Positions 32,002-44,636 of a stretch of 64,000 bases of DNA are shown here, one piece after another. The stretch spans positions 248,001 through 312,000 of the forward strand of contig JAYXKI010000019.1 of NCBI GenBank assembly GCA_037892935.1. Direction: 5' to 3'. The notes under the pieces are model-generated. The model saw only the letters and a list, made by a program, of their open reading frames with translations, had not been told where the DNA came from and made no database searches. The translations under genes and the position numbers were made by a program. The first letter of the stretch is position 1. Each line of letters begins with the position of its first letter. This stretch comes from Phlebopus portentosus. Taxonomy: Eukaryota; Basidiomycota; Agaricomycetes; Boletales; Boletinellaceae.

Positions 32002-33737
32002 ATGACTTATGCACTGGCCTTGCTTTCTTCATAAGCGTTGGTATTACCCGATGTGTTCGCCCAGCTCTCGGGAAGCGTTGGTCCCACGACATCTCTGTCG
32101 GAAAAGCAAAATATTATCTGCAACGTCCTCGATTATGGTGGGTCTATTGGTTCAAGTGTGAGTCGTTACGCTTCGCTCCTCCTTTGCGCTTTGGTGTGAC
32201 CGATCATCTGCCGTCACTTTGGTTCACGGAATCAGGACATTGGTCCTGCTATCGGCAGTGCTTTTACGAACTGTGTTCTGCAACATCCCGAGGGCGCTAC
32301 GTTGTATATTCCAGAAGGCAATTACAACATGCAGACCTGGCAATTGCTAGAAAGGTGTACGAAGTGGGCATTTCAACTAGACGGAGTGATAAGCAGAACT
32401 GGCAAGCGTTTTCTGTGCTCTGGTTTGGAGGAGACGAAACTGACGTTCTACTATTCTAAGGCACGTACGCTAATGACTTCGAATTCTTCTCAAGCAATAG
32501 CGCAGGAGCATATGCAAGGAAATGGTGATCAAGTCCGTAATACCGGGTATGGTTATGTATACTCTGCATATTCCATCCGATTTTTGACCTTGGGCAAATT
32601 ACTAGACCTCGACTTCTTCGAATTGTACGATCAGATAACTGGTCGATGCACGACCTTATCCTTGTCGATGGTGAGTAATGATTCTTCTAATCGGCTAGGC
32701 AAAGTTCAATGAATCATGATGTCATACAAGCTCCTGTATTCCATCTCGTTATTCAAGAAGGTTCCAATAGCGAAGTCTACAACATGGCCATCCGAGGAAC
32801 AGACCTCGGAGGGTCTGATGGAATGGACGTGTGGGGTGAGACCCTGCTTCGCTCTCTGTTGGTATCACTGATTTTAATTTTGATCTGTTTAGGAACCAAC
32901 TTCTGGATCCATGATGTCGAAGTCACGAATCGTGATGAATGCGTTACCGTCAAGTCTCCAGCGACAAACATCTTGGTCGAGCGCATTTGGTGCAACCGGT
33001 CTGGCGGATCCGCAATAGGGTCTCTCTCAACGGGAACTGCAATAGAGAACGTTCTGTATCGTAACGTTTATACCAATGGAGGCAACCAGATCTTCATGAT
33101 TAAGTCGAATGGTGGATCCGGTTACGTCAGGAACGTCCTACTCGAGAGTTTATATCTCGGGGAACTGCGTACGGAATGAACGTAGACCAATACTGGAGTC
33201 GGCAAATCGTTGGAGAGGGCGATGGTATACAGCTGAGTAACATAACTTTCAAAGCGGGTGCTCGTTGCCTATTGCATGATGTTGCCGTTCATCAATTTGC
33301 GAACCTTGACAGGACTGGAATGGTGCTGTGGTCGATGGTGTCCAACGTTCGCTTATCCAATTTCTTTGCGCAGACGGAGCACCTTGCACGGATATGAATC
33401 TCCAGAACGTGAACCTCTGGTCCGACACCAATCAGGCTACCAATAAATGTCGGAGCGCCTTCGGTTCAGGAGCGTGCTTGAGGTCCGGCACTCCAACAAG
33501 TTACGCAGCGGTGACCACAACGATTAGCAGGCCTGCCGGATATACCACTCCTCCTAGTGTTCCAGGTGATCTTTCCGGGGGATTTGCGACTGACCAACCT
33601 ATTCCAATCCCGTGGGTATCTTTAGCATCTACGCGGTAATCGTTGACTCTTACACGCTGACTTTGTTGCATAGAACGATTCCTACGACCTCCTATCCTGG
33701 TCTCCCGCAGATCTCTCCGTTGATGAAGGACATTTAA
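32002..33737 (+). pseudogene. GH28 rhamnogalacturonase pseudogene
   Basis: Paralogue of the gene on the opposite strand at 34086-35863, in tail-to-tail orientation. The start is still visible (MTYALALLSS), but codon 11 is TAA at 32032-32034, inside the signal peptide. The exon matching [17 protein letters not shown] has lost its beginning, and an extra base follows the SSNSAGA codons near 32512. Later exons are well preserved ([58 protein letters not shown]) until a one-base loss near 33150 shifts the frame after NVLLES. The tail GLPQISPLMKDI-stop ends at 33737. At least one nonsense and two frameshift lesions make it non-functional. The preserved intron positions show it decayed from a copy of the active gene and is not a retrocopy. 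Confidence 0.88.
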
Positions 33738-34085
33738 TTCGCATGACATAGGAGGTGTTGTGGCTTTATGTCTAACCGTTCGATCAATTGACAATGAAGA
33801 TAAATATTCTTGCGAGTGAATCTATCGTGTTGTAATGTTTCTTGTAGATGGAATGGCGCTAGTCCTTTCACTCTTCCGCGACGGGCGCAAGCACATGATT
33901 TCCTCACGCGAAGAGCTTTCTTGAGAGTATTGCACATGGCAAGGCGCTGTGTGCGCAGCATAGAAATCATTAATGGTTCAATATCAGACACCATGATGTG
34001 GTAGGTCAAGACCATGACGTTCAACTTCAGATCACAGAGTTGCAGGCCATAAATGTCTAGTGTACACTACAAAAAATCCCGCTAA
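33738..34085. other. Spacer between the tail-to-tail GH28 genes
   Basis: About 350 bases of shared 3' region with no gene. It forms the loop of a large inverted arrangement (arms about 1.75 kb). Confidence 0.5.
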
Positions 34086-35863
34086 TCACATGTTCTTCGC
34101 AAGTGGGGAGATCTGCGGAAGATTAGGATAGAACGTCGTCGGGATCGTCCTTTACGCGAAACAGTAGAAAAGTCTCAGAACTGAAAATTTCGCGGAGTTG
34201 GGAAAAGAAAGACCTACGGGATGGGAATAGGCGAGTTCGTCGCGAAGCCTTGTGATAGATCACCAGAAAGACTCGGTGGGGTAGTGAATCCAGCTGGCCT
34301 GCTGATTGTCGTTGTCGTCACCGCATATGATGTCGGAGTGCCAGATTCCAGGCATGCTCCGGATCCAAAGGCACTTTCGCATTTGTTCACGGCTTGGTTC
34401 GTGTCAGACCAAAGGTTGACGTTGTTGAGTGTAATGTCTGTGCAGGGCGCCCCATCTGCACAAAGAATTTGAATCGGCGCGCGCTGGACACCGTCCACCA
34501 CTGAGCCATCCCAGTTCTGTCGATCACGAAATAAGCACAAATTGGGCTCGCAAACAGAAAATGATTACCTGGAACTGAATGTTGCTCAGTTGCACACCAT
34601 TTCCAGGCGCGGTACTCTGGCTACTCCAATACTGATTAACATTCAGTCCATATGCTGTTCCTCTTGAGATGAAGTCCTGGAACTGCACGTTCCTGACATA
34701 ACCATCTCCACCGTTGGATTTGATCATGAATATCTGGTTACCGCCGTTCGTATAAACATTTCGGTAAATGACGTTTTCGATTGCGGTACCAGAGCCGAGA
34801 GAGCCAATTGCAGATCCGCCGGATTGGTTACACCATATGCGTTCAACTAAGATGTTGGAGGCCGGAGACTTGACAGTGACGCATTCGTCTCGGTTGGTGA
34901 CTTCAATGTCGTGGATCCAGTAATTGGTCCCTGAAGTCAGTAGAAGTATTGCGATTCATGTGACTTCACCTTAAAGGAAGGGCGGACAAAGCCTTACCCC
35001 AGATATCTATTCCGTCGGAGCCTCCGAGGTCGGTGCCACGAATGGCCATGTTGTAGATCTCTCCATTCGATCCTTCCTGGATAACGAGATGGAATTCGGG
35101 CGCTGGTACACGTTAAGTCAACCATGCACCAAGGGAAATGGTAAATCTGTACAGTATCCGACTCACAGTCGACCAGGATGAGATCATGGACAGAGAAGTT
35201 GTCCGATGTTACCATACGAATAAGACGAGGACTAGAAATTCATATGATGAAGACAACGTCGAAATGAGGGTCTGATAGAGGATAACCACTGACCCGTTGT
35301 TACGACATTGATATCCATTTCCTTGGATTGCACCAGCACTGTTGCTTGAGAAGAACTCGAAATCGTTCGCGTTTTGAATCGCAATCATATTGCCTCCGGA
35401 TGTACCTTTAGAAGCGAATCGAGTTATCAGCTTCCGATACGGAAGCACACCTGATGCTACTCACTCGTACGAGTAATGACACCGTCCATCTGAAAAGCCC
35501 ACTTCGTGCCGTGGTTGAGCGTCTGCCATGTTTGCATATTATAGTTCCCTGGTGGTACATAGAGAGTTGCACCCTCAGGATGCTGCTGTACGCAGTTGGT
35601 GAAAGCGCTCCCAATGGCAGGTCCAATATCCTACACGATAGATTAGCGTTAAGTAAGTCATGAAATAAGAGTGCATGGCAAATACAGGAGGTAAATGGAA
35701 GACTCACGCTAGAACCAATCGATCCGCCATAGTCGAGAACGTTGCAAATTGTCCCCGTCTTTTGGGACAAAGGAGTCGTGGGTCCGACGCCGCCAGATAG
35801 TTGCGCAAGCACGCTGGGCAAAGCAAGAACAAGAGCAGAAAGAAGAGCAAGTCCGTATGCCAT
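34086..35863 (-). CDS. Secreted GH28 rhamnogalacturonan hydrolase
   Basis: Inverting endo-type pectinase of family GH28, rhamnogalacturonase branch, acting on RG-I backbone. ATG at 35861-35863 opens [20 protein letters not shown], a signal peptide, then [20 protein letters not shown] and [12 protein letters not shown]. The parallel beta-helix part shows [34 protein letters not shown] (the acidic active-site pair) and [20 protein letters not shown] in place of the polygalacturonase GHG motif, which is why I choose rhamnogalacturonase. The C-terminal part contains [20 protein letters not shown] and a Thr/Ser/Pro tail. A last intron joins PIPIP to [16 protein letters not shown], with stop at 34086-34088. 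Many short introns. All motifs are open. The plus-strand neighbour is its dead paralogue. Confidence 0.9.
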
Positions 35864-37592
35864 TGTCGTGCTGAACCGAGTAAAGAGCGAACACACTCGC
35901 TATTAATATGAGCAGAGTCTGTGGACGCTCTCTCTGTGGTTTGCCTCAGGCGTCATTTTATATTGCTAGAAAGCGCCAACGGATTTTCCTCGCCTTTTTC
36001 GTAATATTTTCCTTCCTTATAGCCGAGAGTCAAAATCAGGCGGTTGCGTGGATCCGCTAGAACTCGCGATGTTATTGTGCATATGGACGCATGGATTCTG
36101 TGGTACTGATTAAGATCATTTGACCAAGTTCTCGAGCTTGGTGGTTAGAACTCGGAGGGCATGATATGTGTGGCGGAATAACGGACCGTTCAAGAGTAGA
36201 TGTCTGTGAGAAATGGCCGTATATTAATATTCTACGGAACCGTGCCGCTGCGTCGGTATCTTTGCGTGTCGGACACGCGGTAGTATAACGCGTCCATGAG
36301 CCGATAAAAGCCCAATAATAGAAGTCAGATCCGTGGTTGGGAATCGGAAGCGCTTTACTTGAAACGCAGTCAGCATACTTTGCTTCCAAGCGAACCAAGG
36401 CTGAGGATGCTGTTCTATATGAAGGAAAAGAAACGCGAAGCGTAGGAACCAAATCCGGATTCCATGGCTCCAAGACACGCGAATACTTGCGAAGACGGCG
36501 GTGTAATTCCGATGAAGAGCCAGGGAAGTTCGTGATGTCGATGGTGTCTTCCCGCCAGCACCTCAGCAAATTGGATAGAGACTCTACATGTCATAGGGCA
36601 TAGCTAGTCTTCTCGACTTACGTTGTGTAACGTCGTCAAGGAATGATTATAATGATGTTACGGGACTTATGCATGAGCCCAGAAATGCAGGACATGTCAA
36701 GGAAATATGAGGACCTCTCGGCATTGTGTATGTCATGACGAGTTTGAGAGACTGAATTTGAGCCCCGAGATTTGTATAAAGTTGTTGGCTGCCTCGCGTA
36801 CCTTGAAACATAGCAGAATACCAGGTTATTTTCACGAACATCTGGATCTCAACTGACAGTCGAATGTATCTGACCAGAAGTGGTCCAGGCAGTGATATGG
36901 AGCAGCTGATGGCGAAAAAAAGCCCAGGAGGATGCGTGGACTACGTCCATTGGCAAGTCTCTTCACTTTCTCCGTTCTACCTGGACATCGATTTCGTGAA
37001 TACCAACGATACGGGCGTTGACAGTCGGAAGCTGGACCAGATTTCTGTTAGATTGGAGTAACTTTGCTGAGATACTTCTTACTTGCCGTTAACTTCGATG
37101 TTCGGCGGATTATATGGCAAAGGCACAGTGCACGCTTTCAGTCCTCAGCAAATCTGAATTCAGTGCAGCATTTGACTTTTCAACAGAGGGATTAGCCGAA
37201 GGCCAATTCCTCGCCGTTCTTCTCGTAAGCATCGCGATATCAAGCTTACGTTCTTCTGGATGGAGACCAGACCAAAGTCTGTCGTATCTGGCAGAAGCCT
37301 CGGAGCAATATCGCATCCGTGTTTGATTTTGATTGTCAAGGGAAAGCACGAATCAGTACCGGATGCTTGTTCAAACGTGTGCAAACTTGAAAAAATCTAA
37401 ATCCCAGGCTTGTGGATACACGTCGTGATGTGATATGTGATATGGATTCAAGTTGCCGACTCGGCGCTTGCCGATGCCCGTAACTTGAAGGAGATATGCA
37501 GGCAGGCAGTACATGCACTTGCCTTCGTACCCTCATCACACTGTCTAACCAACTCAACGCTCAATTCTTATATTGATTAAGAGAAGGATTTC
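35864..37592. other. Intergenic, no gene recognised
   Basis: Contains the GH28 promoter side (35864-36000) and short ORFs on both strands. A 165-codon minus-strand frame at 36072-36569 includes SDFYYWAFIGSWTRYTTACP but could not be tied to a family or a splice model. I annotate nothing here. Confidence 0.35.
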
Positions 37593-40500
37593 ATGGATCG
37601 CCAGGTCTCGAGAATGGTAACATGTCAGTCGAAATTGGGCGCTGGAGGAAGACCTATACGCGTTCGTGCTGAAGTGAATGATCGAGGTGAGTATATGAAT
37701 CACGAACGCTCCACTGACTGCAACTGAAGACCCTTTTGACCCTCTCTAATGTGCCCTCAGCTTTAGGCTGAAGTCCTCGCCCAGCCCAGTTACATTCCCA
37801 AGAGCCGTTACTGTTTCTTGTCATCCGACCTGAACGAAAAAACCTCTTCTAGATCTAGATACTCGAGTACATCCGAGAACTCGATATCAAATTTGAATAT
37901 TACCTACAAAGACATGGTAAGGCCGTCAGTTCCTATTTATGTCTCGGAAATTTACTTGCTCCTTCCAAGGAATCGAGACCGTGCAGAAATACTTCCTCGG
38001 GTCTAACCAATGAGCTCTACGCGTTCCATCTACTTGACGAATTGGTGCGCTGTCTAGAGACCCGCTTTGAGCGAATCGGAACTCGAAGAGACCTGGAATG
38101 GATTATTGCGCTTAAGCGGATTATGCTTGATTCCCTTCCTCACGATCACCCTTTTCGTTTCACTATATTGCATAACCTTGCGAATTCCCAGCTCTTGCGA
38201 TACGAAAGGTGGTGGAGTATTATGGGCCTGGAACGAGCAAAGCTGTGTGGCGGGATGTTTTGAAATTCTCTCCCGAAAGCCATTCTATCCGTCCTGCAGC
38301 AACGTGCAGTCTTGCGGATTCTCTATTTTCTCGCTTCCAGCATCGGCACAATATCGAGGATCTTCATGAATCTATAACTCTATACCGTGCCTTCCTGGAT
38401 GGTTGCCTGAAGGGCCAGTCTCTTTGTCTTGCATCGATGATAAACCTTGCAGTTTGCTACGCAGCCCGTCATAAACGCTTAGGAAGCACTGCGGACCTGG
38501 ACGAGTCAATCGTAATGTATCGCTCCGCCTTACCTTTACGACCCCAGGAACACCCTTTCCGTTATGTGATGCTGAATAACTTTGCGAGCGAACTCGGAAC
38601 CGCTTCCACTACAGCGGCATGATAATGGACCTTGAAGAGTCTATAAGTCTAGACCGTGCAGCTTTGGCACTTCGACCTGAAGGCCACGTTGATCGTTCAG
38701 TTTCACTCAACAATCTTGCGTTTTGCTTGTGGACGCGCTTCCAGCATGACGGCAGAAATGAAGATTTGGATGAATGTATCGCTCTGAACCGTGCCGCTCT
38801 GACGCTCCGACCGGACGGGCATCCTGACCGACTTCTCTCGCTACGTAGTTTGGCGCATTCCCTCTCTGCCCGATTCGAAAACAGCGGCGTACCTGATGAT
38901 CTGGACGAGCTAATCGTACTACACCGAGCCGAGCAGGCCCATTGGCGAAAGAACCATCCTGATCATCTCACATCACTCAACCGTCTTACAGCTTCTTTGT
39001 ACACTCGGTTCCAGCGGGCAGGAAGGTTGGAAGATCTGGATGAGTCGATTGCGCTGAACCGTGGTGCTATGTCTCTTCTTCCGGAGGGACACCCGGGATA
39101 TTCTACATGTCTCAGTAACCTCGCAGACTCTACTAAGTCGCTTTAATCGTAAAGGAAACGATAAAGACCTCGAGGAGTCGGTCTCATTGCACGGTGTTGC
39201 ATTTTCTCTTTGCCCTATCGGGCATCCCAATCGATCAGAGTCAATGAAGTATCTTGCAAATTCATTGCTGGACCGCTTCCAACATTATGGAAAGAGGATC
39301 TTGAGCGGTCGATCACTCTGCACCGTGGTGCCCTGGATCTTTAGCCTCAGGATCATCCTCATCGTCCTGCGACTCTAAGCGATCTCGCAAGATCTCTCTC
39401 AGTTCGCTACAAGCATAGCGGTAGGGTTGAAGATCTTGATGAATCGATTAAGCAAAGTCGCGCTGCCCTGGCACTTCTTGAAGAAGGTCGTTTTGGGCGT
39501 TTGTCGTTAATCGTCGATATTGCAAGTTTGCTGAATACAGTACCCGATTTGAGTGCAGCGGAAGGGTCACAGACTTGGACGAGTCAATTGCTCTTGCTCG
39601 TACCGCGGTATCTCTTCATCCTGACGGCCATCCGGATAAGCCCGGGGTACTGTCTAATCATGCAGTTTCTCTCCGAACGCGTTTCAGCTGTCTAGGAAGA
39701 ATCGAAGATCTTGATGAGACCATCTCATTGAGGCGGAGCGCTCTCTCCCTCCTTCCTGAGGAATACCCTTTTCACCCTATGTTATCCACCAACCTTGCAG
39801 CGTCCCTTTCGACCCGATTTAGGCACGGTGGCAAGGACTCCGACCTCGACGAGTCAGTGGTACTATTCCGTGCTGCCCTGTCTCATATGCCAGAGGTGAA
39901 CCAAAACCGATCTGTATTGTTCAATGGCCTGGCGAATGCTCTTAGTGCTCGGTTTGAGCTCAAAGGGAATGTCGAGGATATGGACGAATCAATCATGTTG
40001 CACCGCGCTGCGCTGATTCAATGTTCGGAGGAATATCCCCTTCGTTCCCAGTTAATTCACAATCTCGCAGCCGATCTCTCGATTCGTTTCAAGCACAGCG
40101 GCAGAAAGGATGAACTTGAAGAATCCATCATGCTATACCGTGGTGCACTGGATTCTTGCCGGGAGGGCAGCCCGCAGCGATCCGGGATCTTGCTTGGTCT
40201 TGCGATGTCTCTTTTCAAATGCTTTCAAGAGGGAGAAAATCGTGAAAATTTCGAGGAATCGATACAGTGTTTAAGGCAGGCTGCCGTCGACGAATTCTCC
40301 GTGTGGAGGCAGCGCAACAGTGGGCTACGTTGGCAAGATCCTTTGATGACGATACGGTTCTCGTTGCCTACAAAACAGCAATTTCCGTTCTTCAGCATGC
40401 TCTCACCACCAGGCCAACTCTCTCCATGCAGCATGATTTACTCGCGCAAGACGATGACTATCATACACTAGCTAGAGATGCAGCCTCGTACGCTGTAGAG

Positions 40501-41904
40501 AAGGGAAATCTTTCTCTGGCCATTGAACTTCTGGAGCAAGGCAGGGCCTTACTTTGGTCACAGATGCGAGGATTTAGGACCCCCCTTGAACGGCTTTCGG
40601 ACGTGGACAAGACGCTCTCTGACAGATTTGAGGAAGTTAGCCTTCATCTGGAAGCTCTCGTGACGTCGTCCGGCTCGCCTTGGACCGGTCGAACTTTTCT
40701 GCCAATGGCCGTCATGCATCCAATTGGTCAGACGGACGGCAATCGATTGATGAAATGTTCGTACGGATACGGCGCCTTACGACGGAGCAGCAAGAGTTGA
40801 TCAACGAGATACGACAGATACCTGGCTTTGATGACTTCCTCAAATCCTCCTCTTTTGAAGAATTGCAGTCTGCGGCTTCAGAGGGTCCCATCATCGTGAT
40901 AAATCATTTTGTATTCCAATGTGATGCCATCATTGTCCTCCCTTGCAAGCTTGAGCCATGCATTTGCGTCTCGCTGGACAAAGAATGGCACGCGGATGCT
41001 TTTGACCTCCGGGAAGAGTTGCTTAGAACGCGCTACAAATTCGGAGTGCAGTCGGTGAACTACGATGAGGCACTTCGACGGGTGATGAAGTGCTTGTGGG
41101 ATAGAGTCGTCTCTAAAGTTGTTGGTAAACTCAAAGAACTTGGGATCGCTGCTGGATCGCGCATCTGGTGGTGTCCTAATTCTTTGCTATCCAGTTTCCC
41201 TTTTCATGCAGCCGGACCTTACGAGAGTACAGACAGCACCACGAAATATGTTCTAGACGAATATATCTCATCATATACACCGACACTCAAATCACTGATC
41301 AATGCTCGAACAGGACTCGTCAGCGACAATCCGAGACTGCTTTTTGTTGGAGACTCGGGACTTCCCTCAACTAAGAAGGAACAGCATGCGATTCTCAGAT
41401 GGAGACGTGCCGACAGAATGTTTCCGATGATCGTGCTTCGCGTCATGCTGTCCTTCGTGCACTCAAGAAGGTGGAGTAGGTGCACTTCGCCTACCATGGG
41501 ATTTTAGACGGAGAGCCCTTCAACTCCTCATTCAAACTTTTTGACGGCGGGTTGACGTTGCTCGATATCGCACGAGTTCATCTAACAAATGCGGAGCTTG
41601 CTTTCCTCTCGGCGTGCCATACCGCAGAACAAGCTCCCAATTTCGCATCAGATGAAGTACTCCATCTGGCGGCTGGGATTCAGTTCTCTGGATTCCGAAG
41701 TGCCATCGGTACGATGTGGCAATTGCTCGATAGGGACGGGCCTCTTCTCGTGGTCCAGAAGGTGAACCCAAGTTCAAGCGTGCTGCAGCGGCTGTTCGTG
41801 AGGCTGCGCTGAATTTAAAGGATCGGGGAGATGAGATGCCAAATGGGACCAGGATAGAGATCATGGCCGAGAGATGGGTAAACCTTGTACACATTGGCGC
41901 CTAA
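37593..41904 (+). pseudogene. TPR-CHAT (caspase-like) protein pseudogene
   Basis: A long decayed gene for a tetratricopeptide-CHAT protein, a family strongly expanded in Agaricomycetes. From about 38.3 to 40.25 kb it encodes ten or more TPR-like units of the form LDESIxLxRxALxLxPxGHP..R...L.NLAxxLxxRF. A helical linker follows (ARDAASYAVEKGNLSLAIEL, LLEQGRALLWSQMRG). The CHAT domain comes last, with HFAYHGILDGEPF (catalytic His) and LAFLSACHTAEQA (catalytic Cys), ending MAERWVNLVHIGA at 41902-41904. It is broken by frameshifts near 38607, 39125, 39290, 39555, 40290, 40680 and 41757, and by in-frame TAGs at 39342-39344 and 41477-41479, the latter where Trp is usual before VHFA. A first exon starting MDRQVSRMVTCQSK is followed by a GTGAG donor. 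The active dyad survives but the gene cannot be read through. Confidence 0.85.
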
Positions 41905-42563
41905 GTAGTCCTGGATTTTGTTATGTATATTTATCAGCGGTCAGAAGTAAAGTAATGGTATGTCATCTTCTATTCCTTATGAAGGTCAACTGCATTTCTA
42001 ACGAATACCGTTTTGCTTACAGAGGAATTTGAACATTCTGTGTCCACCATTCCTGGAACAACGACACAACGAACTTGTCTCGTGCATCGGTATTATGCCA
42101 AGCTCAAATGTGTGGATATTTTTTCTTAAAAACTAGGAAAATAGATACGGAGTCCCTCATCTGATAATGTGCCACACGATCGATGAAGATGAAACACTTA
42201 GATATGGAGATGGAGAGCCGCAGGCCACAGGGCGACATACCTCCCTTATACGGTTGTGCTCGTTGTTCAAACCAAACAAACATCGGTTAAACAAATTTGT
42301 GCTTGTTTTGACGCACGAATGAGAGCAATCCACACCACACACTTGCTCGGCCGTTACGTGTTCGTTTCTGTGCCACCCGGAATACTATAAAATTCCAAGT
42401 TTCCTGCTCGTCGTTTTCTCAACATCCTCTTTCAGTCCTGCTCTCTGAGGCCTATAACTGTACTCGAATACATTTCATCATCTATTACTTGCTTCGTGGC
42501 TGCTAAATAACCGTGTTGGTGAGTGGTACTGCTTGGATGTAAAGCTGGTCGTATCGAGTTGAC
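41905..42563. other. Intergenic upstream of the second J-like family gene
   Basis: No gene recognised. It should contain the promoter of the gene starting near 42564. Confidence 0.4.
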
Positions 42564-44341
42564 ATGCCCGTTCTCCAGACTATGGCCTTCCATCGCTTTG
42601 AGTCTTTCCCCGCTTCCTCTAGAGCCGCCAGTAGACACCACTCTGAAAGGCGCGCCGAGTCCTCGAAGTGTACCGACAACGCCATCCAGCAACCTCATGG
42701 AATGGGCGTCGGGTACTCTTTCTCAAATCATGAAAATGCACGAGCCACAGGCTCTCGGATGCTCGACGTTGACGGCCCTTCACCATCGAGATTCTCATCT
42801 TCAGATCCTAGAACACACGGGGAGGAAACCGCGATGCTCGGAAGTCCGCTCAAGCGTGGCTTCCAATACATTTGCGACAATTTCATCCCAAGCCTAGGAT
42901 CGCTTGACGCGGATCTTGGCGTTCATCGAGACGACGGGCCATCACGCCAACCACGGGGGTCTTACGCTGCTCCTGGAGCTTTCCCCGGCATGTGCATCGA
43001 TGATTCTGACGAGGAGCCGTTGCCGGCCTTTGCTGGCTCAAATATGCTTCATGCTACCGATTCGCCTTCCCCTTCCAAACCTGCTTCTCCGAGCCCCATT
43101 TCAGCAAGTAGCAAGATAACGGATGAAGCGGAAGGGAGTCCTCAGAATCAAGTGGGAAAAGAGCGAGGAGGCGCTCGTCCCGGAGCAGAGCAGCGGCAGG
43201 ACAAGAAAGGTCGACGCTGGTATGAGAATAGACGTCAGTATGATGCAGAGTATCGTGAACGCCTGATGCGCGAGGCGGAGGAGGAGCGCAGGCGCAGGCG
43301 AGATGAGGCGCGATCCGAAAGGCAGAAACAAGACGAGCGTGAGCGTGAGACTGCGGATCCCAAGCGCAAAGAGCGCGAAAGGCAATCCGAGCAGAGGAGG
43401 GGGAGGAGGAGTCCCAACGCGGGTCAAGATACGTGGATCGTGACCTCGAAAAGATTTTGCAGGATTTCGACGCTTGGTCGGCAAAGTCAAAGGAGATGCG
43501 CACCGAGCCAGATCCCGCCCGGAGAATAAAAGTACTCGAAGAGCTCTCGGGGATTTCTGGTCGCATAGACGAATGGCTTGAAGAGTGGAAGGCGAATCGT
43601 GAGGAAAGGACTCGGAGATGGAGAGAGGCCAGACGGGCGGAGGTCGAGGAGAGGGAGAGGGAGAGGGTGCGCAAGGAAGAGGAGGAAGTTCGTAGACAGG
43701 CTGAATCTTTCTCTTCCCGTACAAAGTCCCAGCCAGCTTCTCGAGCGCGTTTCCATCCCTACTCATCCTCGAAGAAGCCCAGCCCAGCTCGCAGCGGCGT
43801 ACACGGCACTGTTCCGGGCCCTTCTTGGCCCTCGGTCTCGAGAAGCAATCCCCTCATCGCCGCGTCTTCTGTCTCGAGGCCCTCTTCCAACTCTATCGTC
43901 GCCAAACGTCTAGAATTGGATTCAAAGAAGTCCAGCAAGGATCCAGCCACCTATATTGAGTGGTACGATAATGAATGGGCAGTCATCAATTCTTCCGGTG
44001 ATCTCTCTTCGCTCGTGTTCTCCGACATCCCGTGGGCGACCTTCCCATTTCCCCACTCGCCCCAGGATATGACTGAGGCGGGAGTAAGGGCCTTTCTAGA
44101 GCAACGTTGCTTGGTCGAGTCAACCAGTCTTTCCTCCCCGTACGCGAAGCGGAACACTGCGAAGAGAAAACGAGTCACTCTAAAGTGGGAGCTGCTCAAC
44201 TGGCATCCGGACAAGTTCAGCACGCGGGTTCTCCAGCGCGTTGCGGATCCAACTGATCGTGAAGTTATAAGCAGGGCGGCCGATGTAGTGCAAAAGGCTC
44301 TTATTTCCATCATCAATGAGCCAGATGGTGTAGGAGACTGA
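42564..44341 (+). pseudogene. J-like coiled-coil family gene with a one-base frameshift (block A copy)
   Basis: Second family member. The 5' frame has GSPLKRGFQYICDNFIPSLG, APGAFPGMCIDDSDEE, a Ser/Pro-rich part and a basic coiled coil (YDAEYRERLMREAEEERRRR) and runs to 43529. The 3' frame continues without a gap in homology (ESQRGSRYVDRDLEKILQDF, SKKSSKDPATYIEWYDNEWA, LVFSDIPWATFPFPHSPQD, LLNWHPDKFSTRVLQRVADP, RAADVVQKALISIINEPDGV) to the stop at 44341. The frames meet at the G5 run 43399-43403. The block B copy has one more base there and reads straight across, so a single-base slippage deletion is inferred. Everything else is intact, so this is a very young pseudogene, an allele-level or assembly error, or a shifted product. 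The conserved C-terminal domain resembles the gene at 14741. Confidence 0.75.
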
Positions 44342-44636
44342 GTAGATGTGTAAAATGTGCGGTTCGAATCGACCTTCTTAGATCCTTGTTTCCTTGTCCA
44401 CGCGCGAAAGCGTATTTCAACCATAAGGGTTCTCTGCGGCAAGAATAGATTTCCACACTGTTCCAGCGAGTGTAGTGGCTCAGCAGAAGATGAATCAAGA
44501 AACAAGAAATTCGAGCCCCGAGGCGGTGAAGCATCAGCAACGGCAGGAAGCAATACTCGCCGACGCTCGTAGGAAAAGGAAAGAGCGTGTATGTGCTGAC
44601 ATGAAAAGAAAATCTACTCCAGCCAAAGTCTGAGGA

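Noticed and set aside
36072..36569. 165-codon minus-strand ORF with some protein-like segments
   Set aside because: No family recognised, no splice model and no repeat elsewhere in the window; left unannotated.
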